DNA of 36,100 bases, from the IMG/VR virus record IMGVR_UViG_3300031600_000013, positions 1 through 36,100 of that record, one strand, 5' to 3'. Below, piece by piece: positions 1 to 7,985 of the stretch. Position 1 is the first letter of the stretch. Each line of letters starts with the position of its first letter. The translations under genes were made by a program, and so were the position numbers. The stretch is from a virus. A model generated the notes under the pieces. The model did no database searches. It had not been told where the DNA came from and worked only from the letters and a program-made list of their open reading frames with translations.

Positions 1-224
1 TGGATAAAGGTAACTTTGATGTGGTGTTGTGGGTTGACGCCTCAAAGCGCAAGCCGAAGGAGTCTCACGTGTCCATGGAACTTACTGAGGAAGACGCAGA
101 CTACGTAGTGTGTAACAACGGCTCGCTGGGCGATCTACACCCTCAACTGGTGTACTACGCATCGCTGATCACCACCCGCGCCCTGGCAAAAGAGTACGCA
201 AACACTCCAGGACTCATCGTATAA
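1..224 (+). CDS. 3' end of a possible nucleotide-kinase-like gene (partial)
   Basis: The reading frame is open from the left edge (codons begin at base 3) to the stop at 222-224, so the gene starts outside the window; the GTG at 21 need not be its start. About 73 residues are visible. They include a strand-like DVVLWVDASKR followed by SMELT, an acidic stretch, DADYVV and NNGSLGDL. A hydrophobic strand ending in D(Y/F)V(I/V).NNGSL is common near the C-terminus of dNMP kinases and dephospho-CoA-kinase-like P-loop proteins, which suggests a nucleotide kinase fold. The Walker A region would lie outside the window, so this is inference. The next gene follows after 33 bases with its own Shine-Dalgarno. 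Confidence 0.5.
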   Translation, partial: DKGNFDVVLWVDASKRKPKESHVSMELTEEDADYVVCNNGSLGDLHPQLVYYASLITTRALAKEYANTPGLIV

Positions 225-257
225 CCGATTTACACACCTTAAACAGGAGCACCCTTG

Positions 258-1811
258 ATGGCTTTCATGCTGATAGAGACACCTGAGAATATGAATACCG
301 TCTCTCGCCCGATCTCCCGTCAAGTTGTGCGAGAAGTGGCGAGGCGGCTGGGGATCTCCGAGGACACACCGATTTACAACCCAGGCTACCTGGGGTCCAT
401 GAAAACCCCTGGTAGCGCCATAGGCCGAGTAGGCCAGCCAGAAGACGCTCCTGTGGGCGACGATGAGTTGGCGGGCATCACGATTCAATTAGAAGAAGAA
501 TACGACGAGGATTCGTTGTTCACCACCGCGTTGCATCAGTCCGAGTACCCACCCATCTTTCACGATGAGGCGTTAGGGGTTGTTGTTCGCCCCGTGTACA
601 GTGCCACCGTGGCACGGTTGGCGTTTGAGGCTCGGTTTCGATCTCGCACAGAGGCCGTTCGGTGGCGGGATCATATCCGCCACAAGGTCAGTGCCGGGCA
701 GCGGGAAATGAACCACACGGTACAATACGCGTACTTATTCCCGTTGGAATGCCTTCAGCTGATCCGTCACGTGTACGATTTGCGTGAGTCCAATGCAGGG
801 TACGGTGACACCTGGACTGAATACGCCACACACGCCTTTACTCCGAGATTAAAACTGCTTACTAATCAAAACGGGACATTCCAGGCACCGGCAATTTCTG
901 AATCTCAAACGGACATTATAGGGTGGTGGGACTTTGAGTTGGCCCCTGACGTACAGGCTATTTCCGAATCCGGTGAGAAATGGCTGGTGTCGTTTGAGTA
1001 CACCTATCGGTACGACAAACCCACCGCAGTATCCACACACCACCCTATCCTGGTGCATCAGCAGCTTCTCGATCAGACGTGGATACCCGCTATAGAGCGC
1101 ACAGAGCAGGTCTCGGTGCGCACTTACGCATCACGCACACGTAAGGCGTTAGATGCCTTACAGGATACCATGGCGCACATTCCGATGATCTCGGGTGTAC
1201 AACTGCCTGCGTGGGACGATTGGTTGCCTGCCAAAGTGCCGCCGTCCACCGTAACGGTGTTTACCGCGATGCTGATGAAAGAGGCGGACGATCCCACTTT
1301 GTTGGTGGATCTAACCGCGCTGGGAGACTACCGATTTGAGCCGGCTATGCTGCACTACTTAAGTGAGCAGTATCGGAAACTCACCGTGAGGGGTCAAGCC
1401 CCTATTCAAGTCGAGTTGTATAAAAACAACGAGGTAGCCCCTGAGCACGGTGTGACGGTGGATGCTACGTTGCAGGTACGTACGGCTCAGCCGTTGGACG
1501 ATCGTTCGATATACCACTTGAGAGTGTCCTTGTGCACCAACTTAAAACTGCTGTCAGCGGTAGGGCGTAAGTCGTTAATGAATTACCCCAAAGCGTGCAT
1601 GCTGGTGTTGCAGACTCTCGACCCAAAACTGGAAGAAAAAGGATTGTTGCCTAAAGTGCTGGGGGGTACTTACATACCCCCCAGGCAGTTTGACGCAGCA
1701 GCGGATGAGATCAATCGCGGGCTGTTGACCAAGCGGGGAGTATTAGAGCCGGTCATGAAAACAGTTGGCACATTCTTCATAGGAGCCTATCGCGATGGCG
1801 ATCATAAATAG
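258..1811 (+). CDS. virion-type structural protein, 517 aa
   Basis: ATG at 258 is chosen over the TTG at 255 because AGGAG (245-249) lies 8 bases upstream. The protein has no signal peptide, membrane segment or catalytic motif that I recognise. It is a large mixed alpha/beta protein with an aromatic-rich middle (WWDFEL, FEYTYRYDKP). It is the first of four genes that overlap or abut (258-5112) and end at a strong hairpin, and the last of these resembles a baseplate hub. By context I infer a tail or baseplate component of a phiKZ-like virion. The exact role is unknown. Its last 17 bases overlap the next gene, which suggests translational coupling. Confidence 0.6.
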   Translation: MAFMLIETPENMNTVSRPISRQVVREVARRLGISEDTPIYNPGYLGSMKTPGSAIGRVGQPEDAPVGDDELAGITIQLEEEYDEDSLFTTALHQSEYPPIFHDEALGVVVRPVYSATVARLAFEARFRSRTEAVRWRDHIRHKVSAGQREMNHTVQYAYLFPLECLQLIRHVYDLRESNAGYGDTWTEYATHAFTPRLKLLTNQNGTFQAPAISESQTDIIGWWDFELAPDVQAISESGEKWLVSFEYTYRYDKPTAVSTHHPILVHQQLLDQTWIPAIERTEQVSVRTYASRTRKALDALQDTMAHIPMISGVQLPAWDDWLPAKVPPSTVTVFTAMLMKEADDPTLLVDLTALGDYRFEPAMLHYLSEQYRKLTVRGQAPIQVELYKNNEVAPEHGVTVDATLQVRTAQPLDDRSIYHLRVSLCTNLKLLSAVGRKSLMNYPKACMLVLQTLDPKLEEKGLLPKVLGGTYIPPRQFDAAADEINRGLLTKRGVLEPVMKTVGTFFIGAYRDGDHK

Positions 1812-3144
1812 ACACCCTAACCCCCCGGCGCCGAAACGGGCAGAACCCATAAATGTCCACACCGAGAATCGTACGGCGGTGGTGGACACGGGCGTCGAGC
1901 GTCTTGGCAACTTACTGACTCACGTCGAGGGTATGTCTTGGTACGTCACCTATTACCAACAAGTATTGGGTGAGGACGATCAAACGGGGACGCAGGAGGT
2001 GTCCCTCGACCCGGTGAATCAGCAGTACCGTAAGATCGAGGCAATGGAGTACAAAGTTCAATCGCCGTTGTCGGTGTCGACCAACTCGGAAACCTACGCG
2101 CAGACACTCACAGGGTCTGCCGTGATCTACCCCGGCACACTGATCCCTAATAAGGGCGATGTGTTCCTGGCGGATATAGGCGCCGGCGAGCTAGGGGTGT
2201 TTACCCTGACTAAAATAGAACTGATGTCCCATTACAAGGATCGGTGCTACGAGGTCAGTTATCGGATGGTTCGGCGTGTGGACAGTAGGACCGATGTGTA
2301 CCTGATCGATCTGGACCACAAGGTTGTCCGGGAATACACGTACATCAAAGACTACTTGGTGTACGGAAAAGACCCTATCATCACGTCTAGCGAAGCCACC
2401 CTTAACCAGCGACTGCAGTCTCAAATCGATGCGGTCCTTATGTATTACTTTAACGTGTATTACAGCGACGACCACGCGACGTTGCTGTTCCCCGATAACC
2501 GATCCATCACGTACGACCCGGCGATCCCTAAGGTGATGCTGTCACTGTTTAATACACACGACCATCCTTTTGTGCACAAACTGCGGACGATCAACACAGA
2601 AGCCATACCCGAGACTCAGCAGATGACGATCTGGGACGTGCTGTTGCGTCGTACGCCAGAGCTCTTGGCCACGATCCCTAAAACGGCTAAGCGGGTGCCC
2701 ACAGGACACTACGCCAACAACCCCCAGCTGTACAACATCGCGTACAGTGGCATGGAGTATGTGATCATACCCGAGCGTGTTTACAGTGTGAATCAGCATC
2801 GTGATGTTCGGTACTTGCACGACTACCTCCCTTCGTTGGAGGTGCGCTACAAAGATCTGGGCAAACAGATGAGCAGCAGACACGAATTAGACACAGGGCA
2901 TCTGCCAGACACCCCGATCGTGCGTCGTCTAGACACGTATGTGCTGACCGCCGGCATTTACACCCGCACCGAGGTAGACACCGAATTAGAAACACTGGTC
3001 TCCTCGTATCTGTCTCAGACAGGCATAAATCGAGAGTCTTTGCTGAGACTCTCTGAGAGAGCCCTCAGATGGCCTTACCTGGAAGGGTACTACTACATCC
3101 CCGTATTACTGATACTCATGCTCACGTCCCTCAGGGGCGCTTAA
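1795..3144 (+). CDS. virion-type structural protein, 449 aa
   Basis: The ATG at 1795 lies inside the end of the previous gene (17-base overlap). The product starts with a short proline-rich segment, followed by a soluble domain with YVTYYQQVLG and a beta-rich part (PLSVSTNSETYAQTL, GDVFLADIGAGELGVF) that looks like a virion or baseplate domain. The C-terminus ends in a hydrophobic stretch (YYYIPVLLILMLTSL) of about 15 residues. This is short for a transmembrane helix and may be a buried assembly segment. There is no enzymatic motif. Its position between two structural-type genes suggests a tail or baseplate part. The identity is not proven. Confidence 0.55.
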   Translation: MAIINRHPNPPAPKRAEPINVHTENRTAVVDTGVERLGNLLTHVEGMSWYVTYYQQVLGEDDQTGTQEVSLDPVNQQYRKIEAMEYKVQSPLSVSTNSETYAQTLTGSAVIYPGTLIPNKGDVFLADIGAGELGVFTLTKIELMSHYKDRCYEVSYRMVRRVDSRTDVYLIDLDHKVVREYTYIKDYLVYGKDPIITSSEATLNQRLQSQIDAVLMYYFNVYYSDDHATLLFPDNRSITYDPAIPKVMLSLFNTHDHPFVHKLRTINTEAIPETQQMTIWDVLLRRTPELLATIPKTAKRVPTGHYANNPQLYNIAYSGMEYVIIPERVYSVNQHRDVRYLHDYLPSLEVRYKDLGKQMSSRHELDTGHLPDTPIVRRLDTYVLTAGIYTRTEVDTELETLVSSYLSQTGINRESLLRLSERALRWPYLEGYYYIPVLLILMLTSLRGA

Positions 3145-3154
3145 GGAGGACACT

Positions 3155-3751
3155 ATGGCGGTGGTGCGCACAGCAGCCTGGTGGATACACCACAAGTACT
3201 ACCGATGTTCGATCCGTAACGCCGACATAGCCGCACGGGAAGAGCATAAATACGGCTACCGCCGAGCGGGCGTCAGTGACATGGACGATCAGGAGTATGC
3301 CGCGGGCATGAGTCCGGTGCGACTGACCATCATGGACATCGCCGAGCTATGGGACGACGGGGGTAAAATACAACTGGACAACCCACGCGACGCCATCGAA
3401 GTGTGTACCAAAGTTCAAGAGCACCTGGATACGTGGAACCGCGCGTTAGAAGAACGCTTGACCCTGCCTGGTAAGTCCGGGGACGTAGAAAAGATCCTCA
3501 ACGATTTGGTCAAACTCGATGGGGTGCAATACCACTTTCACAAGATGGCCTTGCGCTACTTCGGTGAGAGCGTGCCCCGTATGCGCCTCGAGCGTCATTT
3601 GGCCGGACGTAAGCGCCGTGGTCTTAGTTTGGATCGTGTTGAACAGGTCGTCCCCTCAGAAGAAGAAGTCTCAGAGAACCGTGCGTACAAGCCTGTGTCG
3701 GATTCTCTTAAACTCAAAGCACTCAAACGTAGGAATCGAGGATGGCAGTAA
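3155..3751 (+). CDS. unknown protein in the baseplate-type operon, 198 aa
   Basis: ATG at 3155 follows a near-perfect AGGAGG (3144-3149) with a 5-base spacer. The protein is basic and mostly helical. The N-terminus has many aromatic and charged residues (AWWIHHKYYR). The middle is amphipathic helix (residues about 75-130), and the C-terminus is Lys/Arg rich (LKLKALKRRNRGWQ). This fits a small adaptor, chaperone or baseplate protein rather than an enzyme. It overlaps the next gene by 10 bases, so it is probably translationally coupled to the hub-like protein. I do not recognise a family. Confidence 0.5.
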   Translation: MAVVRTAAWWIHHKYYRCSIRNADIAAREEHKYGYRRAGVSDMDDQEYAAGMSPVRLTIMDIAELWDDGGKIQLDNPRDAIEVCTKVQEHLDTWNRALEERLTLPGKSGDVEKILNDLVKLDGVQYHFHKMALRYFGESVPRMRLERHLAGRKRRGLSLDRVEQVVPSEEEVSENRAYKPVSDSLKLKALKRRNRGWQ

Positions 3752-5112
3752 TAGACTCTACTCTCATGGCAGAAGTGCAAGCCATCATCGAAGACGGCAG
3801 CAACCCGGTTCACAACCGGTATCGCCTGACGTTTCTACTGGACGGCTTGGAGTACCCGGCCAACAAACTTAAGGAACTCAATATTGACCGGGATTACACC
3901 GCCGCGTTGGCGGATCTGGCCATGGCGGAGGTGGAGGTAGAAGAAGAGATTTATCTTCGGTACCTTTACCCCAACCGAGAACGGCTGATGGCCAGACTGT
4001 CCAAAGCCCCGACGATTGCTCCGGACGATCCAGAGGTTGATTCGTTAGGGGGCACGCTCATCACCCTTTGGCGACCGGTGTTGCAAGCAAGTGCGGACGA
4101 GACTCTGGAAACGAATCACCCGATATCGTCAGACCCGGCAACGCAAGGTCAGCGAGGCTTTCGGACGCTGGTGGTGCAGCTCATTCACCCGGCGGCGGAT
4201 CACGTTCGGCGTAAATCGTTGGGTGGGGTGTTCAATCGGGTTTCCGCAGGGGATTTGCTAAAAGGGTTGTTGACCCACACAGCGGCCTCTCAGGTGATCG
4301 AGGAGCCCTACCGCGTCAAAGGGGTAGACATGGTGCCCCCGGACACCAAAGGCCCTAGAGAGACGATCGTGCTGCCACATGGGACACCTGTGACCTCGCT
4401 GCACAAGACTCTGCAGCGTGATCAAGGCGGCATTTATCAAACGGGGATTGCCTCGTACATACAGAACGACCGCTGGTACGTGTATCCACCGTTTCATTTG
4501 GACAGGTTCGACCGAGAACCACGCACGTTGACCCTGATCAACTTGCCCCCCAACCAAGCGCCGATGATTGAGAATACGTATCGGATTAAAGACAACGCGG
4601 TCATCGCGCTGCTCACCGATCAAACAAGAGAGATCGACGACACGGAAGATCAAGAACTCAACCAAGGCAACGGGGTGGTGTATCTAAAAGCCTCCAAGGT
4701 CATGGAAGGCATCATCGCAACGAAAGGCAATAGAACCACGACTCAGCGGGATCAAAACATCCGTCAGTACGGTCTTCGTGAACGACAGACACGCGAAAAC
4801 TATCAGGTGATCAGTCCTGAGCGTATCACGGACAACGACGCCGTGCAGGCCTCTCGTTTGGCTCGACGCAACGGACGACACATGCTGGCTACTTGGCACA
4901 ATGCCAATCCTGATGTTTTGTACCCGGGTATGCCTGTTCGGTTTCTGTCGCTTAAGGGCGACAACTTGACCTTGTCTTCGGAGTTGTTTGGTACGTTGGT
5001 GCGTGCTGACCATCAGATTCTCATGAAGGGTCGGGGTCAGGCCATGAACCACCATGCATGCATCAGCGTCCTTACGTTGTTCTTAGGACGACCCACTAAG
5101 GACAAGGGGTGA
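3742..5112 (+). CDS. baseplate hub-like protein, 456 aa
   Basis: ATG at 3742 overlaps the previous stop by 10 bases. The architecture suggests the gpD/gp27-type hub fold. A mid-protein segment (KGLLTH) resembles the sDlLkkLL segment of hub proteins. Near the C-terminus, PDVLYPGMPVRFL followed by a beta strand, GTLVRADHQI and a final strand resembles the domain where hub proteins describe a value written in and read out of a beta barrel. A polar, Q/R/T-rich helix sits around residues 320-380. This assignment is by pattern only and no catalytic function is implied. The stop codon lies in the loop of the terminator at 5098-5125, so this is the last gene of the operon. Confidence 0.45.
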   Translation: MAVIDSTLMAEVQAIIEDGSNPVHNRYRLTFLLDGLEYPANKLKELNIDRDYTAALADLAMAEVEVEEEIYLRYLYPNRERLMARLSKAPTIAPDDPEVDSLGGTLITLWRPVLQASADETLETNHPISSDPATQGQRGFRTLVVQLIHPAADHVRRKSLGGVFNRVSAGDLLKGLLTHTAASQVIEEPYRVKGVDMVPPDTKGPRETIVLPHGTPVTSLHKTLQRDQGGIYQTGIASYIQNDRWYVYPPFHLDRFDREPRTLTLINLPPNQAPMIENTYRIKDNAVIALLTDQTREIDDTEDQELNQGNGVVYLKASKVMEGIIATKGNRTTTQRDQNIRQYGLRERQTRENYQVISPERITDNDAVQASRLARRNGRHMLATWHNANPDVLYPGMPVRFLSLKGDNLTLSSELFGTLVRADHQILMKGRGQAMNHHACISVLTLFLGRPTKDKG

Positions 5113-5135
5113 CGCCCTTGTCCTTGCCTATGCCG
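5098..5135 (+). terminator. hairpin terminator with TATGCCG tail
   Basis: The stem 5098-5108 pairs with 5115-5125 over 11 perfect base pairs with a 6-base loop that contains the TGA stop of the hub-like gene. There is no T-run. Instead TATGCCG follows at 5129-5135, the heptamer seen after most hairpins in this window. It ends the 258-5112 operon. Confidence 0.8.
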
Positions 5136-5154
5136 TGGTCCAAACGATCTGATA

Positions 5155-5164
5155 TAGACATCAT
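5155..5164 (+). promoter_or_regulatory. TAGACATCAT promoter-like element
   Basis: TAGACATCAT, 54 bases upstream of the GTG at 5218 and 19 bases after the preceding terminator motif. The same decamer occurs at 21110 and 35401, with variants at 12429 and 15467, each between a terminator or gene end and the next gene. The position suggests a phage promoter, probably read by the phage's own RNA polymerase. This is inferred from recurrence only. Confidence 0.5.
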
Positions 5165-5217
5165 AAAGTGGATATCGGTGTCACTTAAGACACCCCACTT
5201 GTAAGGAGTCTTCCAAC

Positions 5218-5688
5218 GTGATCTTATTTTACAGCAACACCGTCAGCGGCGCCCTCATTGCCACTGTGATTAAGCAACTGTGTAATAAAAACAACATCCC
5301 ACTTATTGGTGTGGGGTGCAATGATTCCAGGTCGGCCTCTTTAAATGTCATGTCCACACTGCTGAGTGTGGGACGTCCATCTCGCAAGGACGTTGTCTTT
5401 GTGAATTTACCTCCAAACGTAGCCGTCGAACAGTTCTTATCGGATCAGAACGAAGGCATCCGTTCTGTGACATCCATCGGCACGGAGCTTTACACCGTCA
5501 AAACTCGCCCGTTTGATAGACTGACTCAGTCGGGCGTCATTAGTTTGTTCAACGTGTCGGGCACAGATACCTCGCTGAATCAACAGCTGGCCGCTATCTT
5601 TAGCGATCAGCAAGACATAAGGCACACCCTACGGCGAACAACGGACTACGCTCAACACATCCTTTCAAAGGACACCCCATGCGCCTGA
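5218..5688 (+). CDS. unknown protein, 156 aa
   Basis: GTG start at 5218 with AAGGAG at 5203-5208 (9-base spacer). It begins a unit placed right after a terminator and a promoter-like element. The predicted fold is alpha/beta: an N-terminal beta strand (MILFYSN), a helix, a second strand (IPLIGVGCND) and a third strand (DVVFVNLPP). The N-terminal pattern is faintly like the first strand-loop of DHH phosphoesterases (a strand, then a loop ending in G), but the metal-binding Asp and His residues are missing. I would not assign that family. The gene ends overlapping the next ATG by 10 bases, and the next product is also a degenerate nucleotide-enzyme-like protein. Confidence 0.6.
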   Translation: MILFYSNTVSGALIATVIKQLCNKNNIPLIGVGCNDSRSASLNVMSTLLSVGRPSRKDVVFVNLPPNVAVEQFLSDQNEGIRSVTSIGTELYTVKTRPFDRLTQSGVISLFNVSGTDTSLNQQLAAIFSDQQDIRHTLRRTTDYAQHILSKDTPCA

Positions 5689-6473
5689 ATATCTATGTTG
5701 AGACTTTGCCTGGTCAAGACACCCAAGTATCAAAGTTTACGGATGCTTTAACAAACTCATTGATCAATAAGAAGGTGGCGACCACCGTAGTAGACGGTCA
5801 TGTTGGGTTGCATACAAGCCCTTTTACCCGGGCGGATGCACTTGACAATGCCGCGCGCCACCTCAAATCGTCGTTTACTAATGGATTAGTAATATGGCGA
5901 GATACGCTGGTCACTCACTTTGCTTGGGAAGCAAAGCACGATACCCTAAACCGATACAGAATAGAATCTGAATTACAAGCGTTGTCGATGCTTTATAAGG
6001 TAGCGGCTATCCGGGGCGTTCCTGCGCCGGATGTGATCATAGTGCCTAAACGCCCTACCGAAAAAGAGTACGGGGCGTTAGTTGCCGAGTCGGGCCTGCG
6101 CGTGACCGACCAAGACCGCCATCGGTGGTGGAAGAACGGCTCAGCGTTCTTGACAGCAGCCTCAATGCGCGCCGGGGACTGGGCAGCAGCCGACCCTTAC
6201 GTTGTCTCGGTGAACTATGCGAACCCTGACGAGGCAGTAGCCGACGTACTCAGACTACTGCCCGAGAACATCTGGGACGACTACCGTCAAGGCGGCGGCG
6301 TACAAGTCACCGAAAACGAACGCTTTATGGGCTTGACCCCTCTGGAGATTAAAGTCCCTAAACACATTCTGGATCAGATTAAACACGAAGCCCGCGACTT
6401 GTCCATCCCCTTGGACAATCACGTTGCGGCTATTCTTAAAAAATACTTATTAGAGGGTATCTTAGGCCCTTAA
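5679..6473 (+). CDS. thymidylate-kinase-like fold without P-loop, C-terminal RHH-like domain, 264 aa
   Basis: ATG at 5679 overlaps the previous stop. The first 150 residues run parallel to a thymidylate kinase: a strand (LNIYVET), a loop, then TQVSKFTDALTNSL, the position of TMK's TQ..kL...L helix. An Arg-containing segment (IWRDTLVTHFAW) sits where TMK has its dR..S..AYQ motif, and PAPDVIIVPKRP matches the PDl.i.l..p strand. The Walker A GxxGxGKST is replaced by LPGQDT (10-15), which lacks the Lys, so ATP phosphoryl transfer is unlikely. Residues about 219-264 (LEIKVPKHILDQIKHEA..., then a long helix) resemble a ribbon-helix-helix DNA-binding domain. I infer a former kinase now used for binding or regulation. 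Confidence 0.45.
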   Translation: MRLNIYVETLPGQDTQVSKFTDALTNSLINKKVATTVVDGHVGLHTSPFTRADALDNAARHLKSSFTNGLVIWRDTLVTHFAWEAKHDTLNRYRIESELQALSMLYKVAAIRGVPAPDVIIVPKRPTEKEYGALVAESGLRVTDQDRHRWWKNGSAFLTAASMRAGDWAAADPYVVSVNYANPDEAVADVLRLLPENIWDDYRQGGGVQVTENERFMGLTPLEIKVPKHILDQIKHEARDLSIPLDNHVAAILKKYLLEGILGP

Positions 6474-6486
6474 CCGGAGTAACACC

Positions 6487-7122
6487 ATGAACACACTCAC
6501 CGTAAAGCAAGCCACCCAGTACATTTTGTCTTTGTCCGCCGAAGATTGCGACCGCATTGCTTTGGAAAACGGGTCTATGTCCATACGCGTCGTTGCTGAG
6601 ACAGCGCCCGCAAACATGACACGAGGCCGCACGATCGACGGCTGGACACTGTTCTGGATACCGGTGTGTAAAGAGCCGATGACCTGGCAGATGCTGTTGG
6701 GTGCGGACTCCACCCGCACACACGCCCTTGCCACGAAAGGTCGCATACAGCGCCTAGTCAATGACTACGGCACCGATGCTGAAACAGCCAGACGTTACAC
6801 CGAAGCCGCTCGCGGTATACAGTACGGCTCCACCGACACCGTGATCACTATCGTGTTAGAGGCCATGACGTACCGACAGGAATGGGAAAGATTCCCAGGG
6901 CCATCAATCGCGATCCGCTTCTGGCTCAACGCTCACCCAAAATACAAGGACGTTAACCACGGCAAACTGGTCTCTGCCAACAAGATCATCAAAACTCTAT
7001 GGGGCTTACCCGAAGTCACCTCCTCAGGCGTCCACACCCTCAAAGCGTACAACGACCGCCACAACCACCAGGTGATTATCCCTCAGATAACCACCAATAC
7101 GCTCGCCGCCGCTTGGTCGTAA
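6487..7122 (+). CDS. unknown protein, 211 aa
   Basis: ATG at 6487 follows GGAG (6476-6479) with a 7-base spacer. It is a soluble mixed protein with no membrane segment and no signal peptide. The middle (GTDAETARRYTEAARGIQYGSTDTV) is helical, and the C-terminal half (GKLVSANKIIKTLWGLPEVTSSGV) has a helix-turn-helix-like spacing that could bind DNA, but this is weak. It lies in a run of accessory genes downstream of the kinase-like gene. I do not recognise the family. Confidence 0.6.
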   Translation: MNTLTVKQATQYILSLSAEDCDRIALENGSMSIRVVAETAPANMTRGRTIDGWTLFWIPVCKEPMTWQMLLGADSTRTHALATKGRIQRLVNDYGTDAETARRYTEAARGIQYGSTDTVITIVLEAMTYRQEWERFPGPSIAIRFWLNAHPKYKDVNHGKLVSANKIIKTLWGLPEVTSSGVHTLKAYNDRHNHQVIIPQITTNTLAAAWS

Positions 7123-7151
7123 CCGACCTCCACCCATAAAAGGAAACAAAA

Positions 7152-7418
7152 ATGAGCCATGTCACACTACGCACCCGCACCGCCGATGGAGTGATGGTGG
7201 GTTCGTACATCACCGCCGACCCAGATTCTCTAATGAATCTAGAAGACAAACACAAAGCCTTGCGCGCACTGGAGCAGGCGATTCATTCCAGTGAACTTAT
7301 GGTCAATCCGTTTATGGTGACAGAGGCGTCTGTGGCCTGCAATAACCTCACGTACCGTTACACGATTCGTAAGCACCCTGCCTTAGCTACTAGGGATACG
7401 AAACAGCCTCAGTCTTGA
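7152..7418 (+). CDS. small unknown protein, 88 aa
   Basis: ATG at 7152 preceded by AAAAGGAAAC, giving a good Shine-Dalgarno. The product is small, soluble and slightly acidic in the middle (LMNLEDKHKALRALEQAI), with strands at each end. It shows no motif that I can name. It is the last clear gene before the gene-poor stretch 7419-7985. Confidence 0.55.
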   Translation: MSHVTLRTRTADGVMVGSYITADPDSLMNLEDKHKALRALEQAIHSSELMVNPFMVTEASVACNNLTYRYTIRKHPALATRDTKQPQS

Positions 7419-7607
7419 AACACAGACTACGTTCTTATCGTGATCACACCCTGGGGTGGCCGGACCAGCCCCCTGCTCTGTGGTGCAGCATTAAAAGCCC
7501 TGTGTGCTCGGGGCGGTGTGTTGCACGTGACAAGCGACTAGAACATTGGCGAGGTCCACGTTACACCCCCACACTGGTGGGGGTAGACATCGTAAGAGGA
7601 AACTTTT
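7419..7607 (+). ncRNA. candidate structured RNA upstream of PLMP-domain gene
   Basis: This 189-base gap has no convincing gene and several hairpins. 7453-7459 pairs with 7465-7472 (with one mismatch or bulge) around a CCGGA loop. 7565-7572 pairs perfectly with 7577-7584 (8 bp, loop ACTG). GTGC/GCAC segments between them can also pair. It sits directly before a PLMP/RRXRR-domain ORF. In IscB/IsrB loci the guide-bearing omega RNA (also called HEARO RNA) lies at this position. Position and structure fit; I cannot confirm that it matches the omega RNA covariance model. Confidence 0.35.
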
Positions 7608-7969
7608 ATGTCTAATTATGCATTTGTGCTGGATACCAATAGGCGTCCTTTGGCGCCGTGCCATCCAGCTCGGGCCAGAGAGTTACTCAGTAAGGGAAAG
7701 GCATCACTACCGGTAGGGTAGCGATTAGGAGCAGCGGCAGCTTTACGATAGGGGACACAGTAACCCATTATCGCCATCTAGAAAAACTGTTTTGTTCCGA
7801 CGGTTATCAGTACCAAACAACCCAGCTGGCAAAAGTGATATTAACGACCGACACACGCATTAAAAAGATGTACCGGTCTTTAATAAAGACTTCCTACCGG
7901 GTGGTCACCAAAGAACTAAAGAAAAAAGTGACCCTCTATACCCTGCAAACGAACCTAAATAACTACTAA
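7608..7969 (+). pseudogene. IscB-type PLMP/RRXRR-domain gene, split in two frames
   Basis: Shine-Dalgarno AAGAGGA at 7594-7600 precedes ATG 7608. Residues 5-33 match the RRXRR (PLMP) domain that begins IscB, IsrB and IshB proteins: VLDTNRRPLAPCHPARAREL then LSKGKASL. The frame stops at TAG 7719-7721 after 37 residues. The -1 frame is open from 7694 to TAA 7967-7969 without a standard start near its beginning, and it encodes about 80 plausible residues (FTIGDTV..., an HTH-like TTQLAKVILTTDTRIKKM, a basic C-terminus). GGGAAAG at 7694-7700 is a canonical -1 slippery heptamer in the right phase, which would give a 120-aa fusion. Alternatively, a GGTAG tandem duplication (7712-7721) broke a 118-aa gene. 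RuvC and HNH domains are absent. Confidence 0.7.
7929..7966 (+). repeat. direct repeat copy 1, leader/promoter-like
   Basis: This segment recurs at 9397-9435 with about three differences: ACCCTCTAYACCC, then TGCAAACGAACC and TAAATAACTAC. Copy 1 lies 20 bases before the HTH gene at 7986, copy 2 lies 20 bases before the DHH gene at 9455. The last part (CCTAAATAAYTAC) also occurs at 12413, upstream of the element at 12429. This suggests a duplicated promoter or leader. Confidence 0.6.
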
Positions 7970-7985
7970 CAAGGACTAACCCCAC

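Noticed and set aside
7415-7615. 66-codon plus-strand frame starting at TTG
   Set aside because: It lacks a ribosome site, spans the hairpins of the candidate RNA, and its composition (many Arg, Cys and Trp) is not protein-like.
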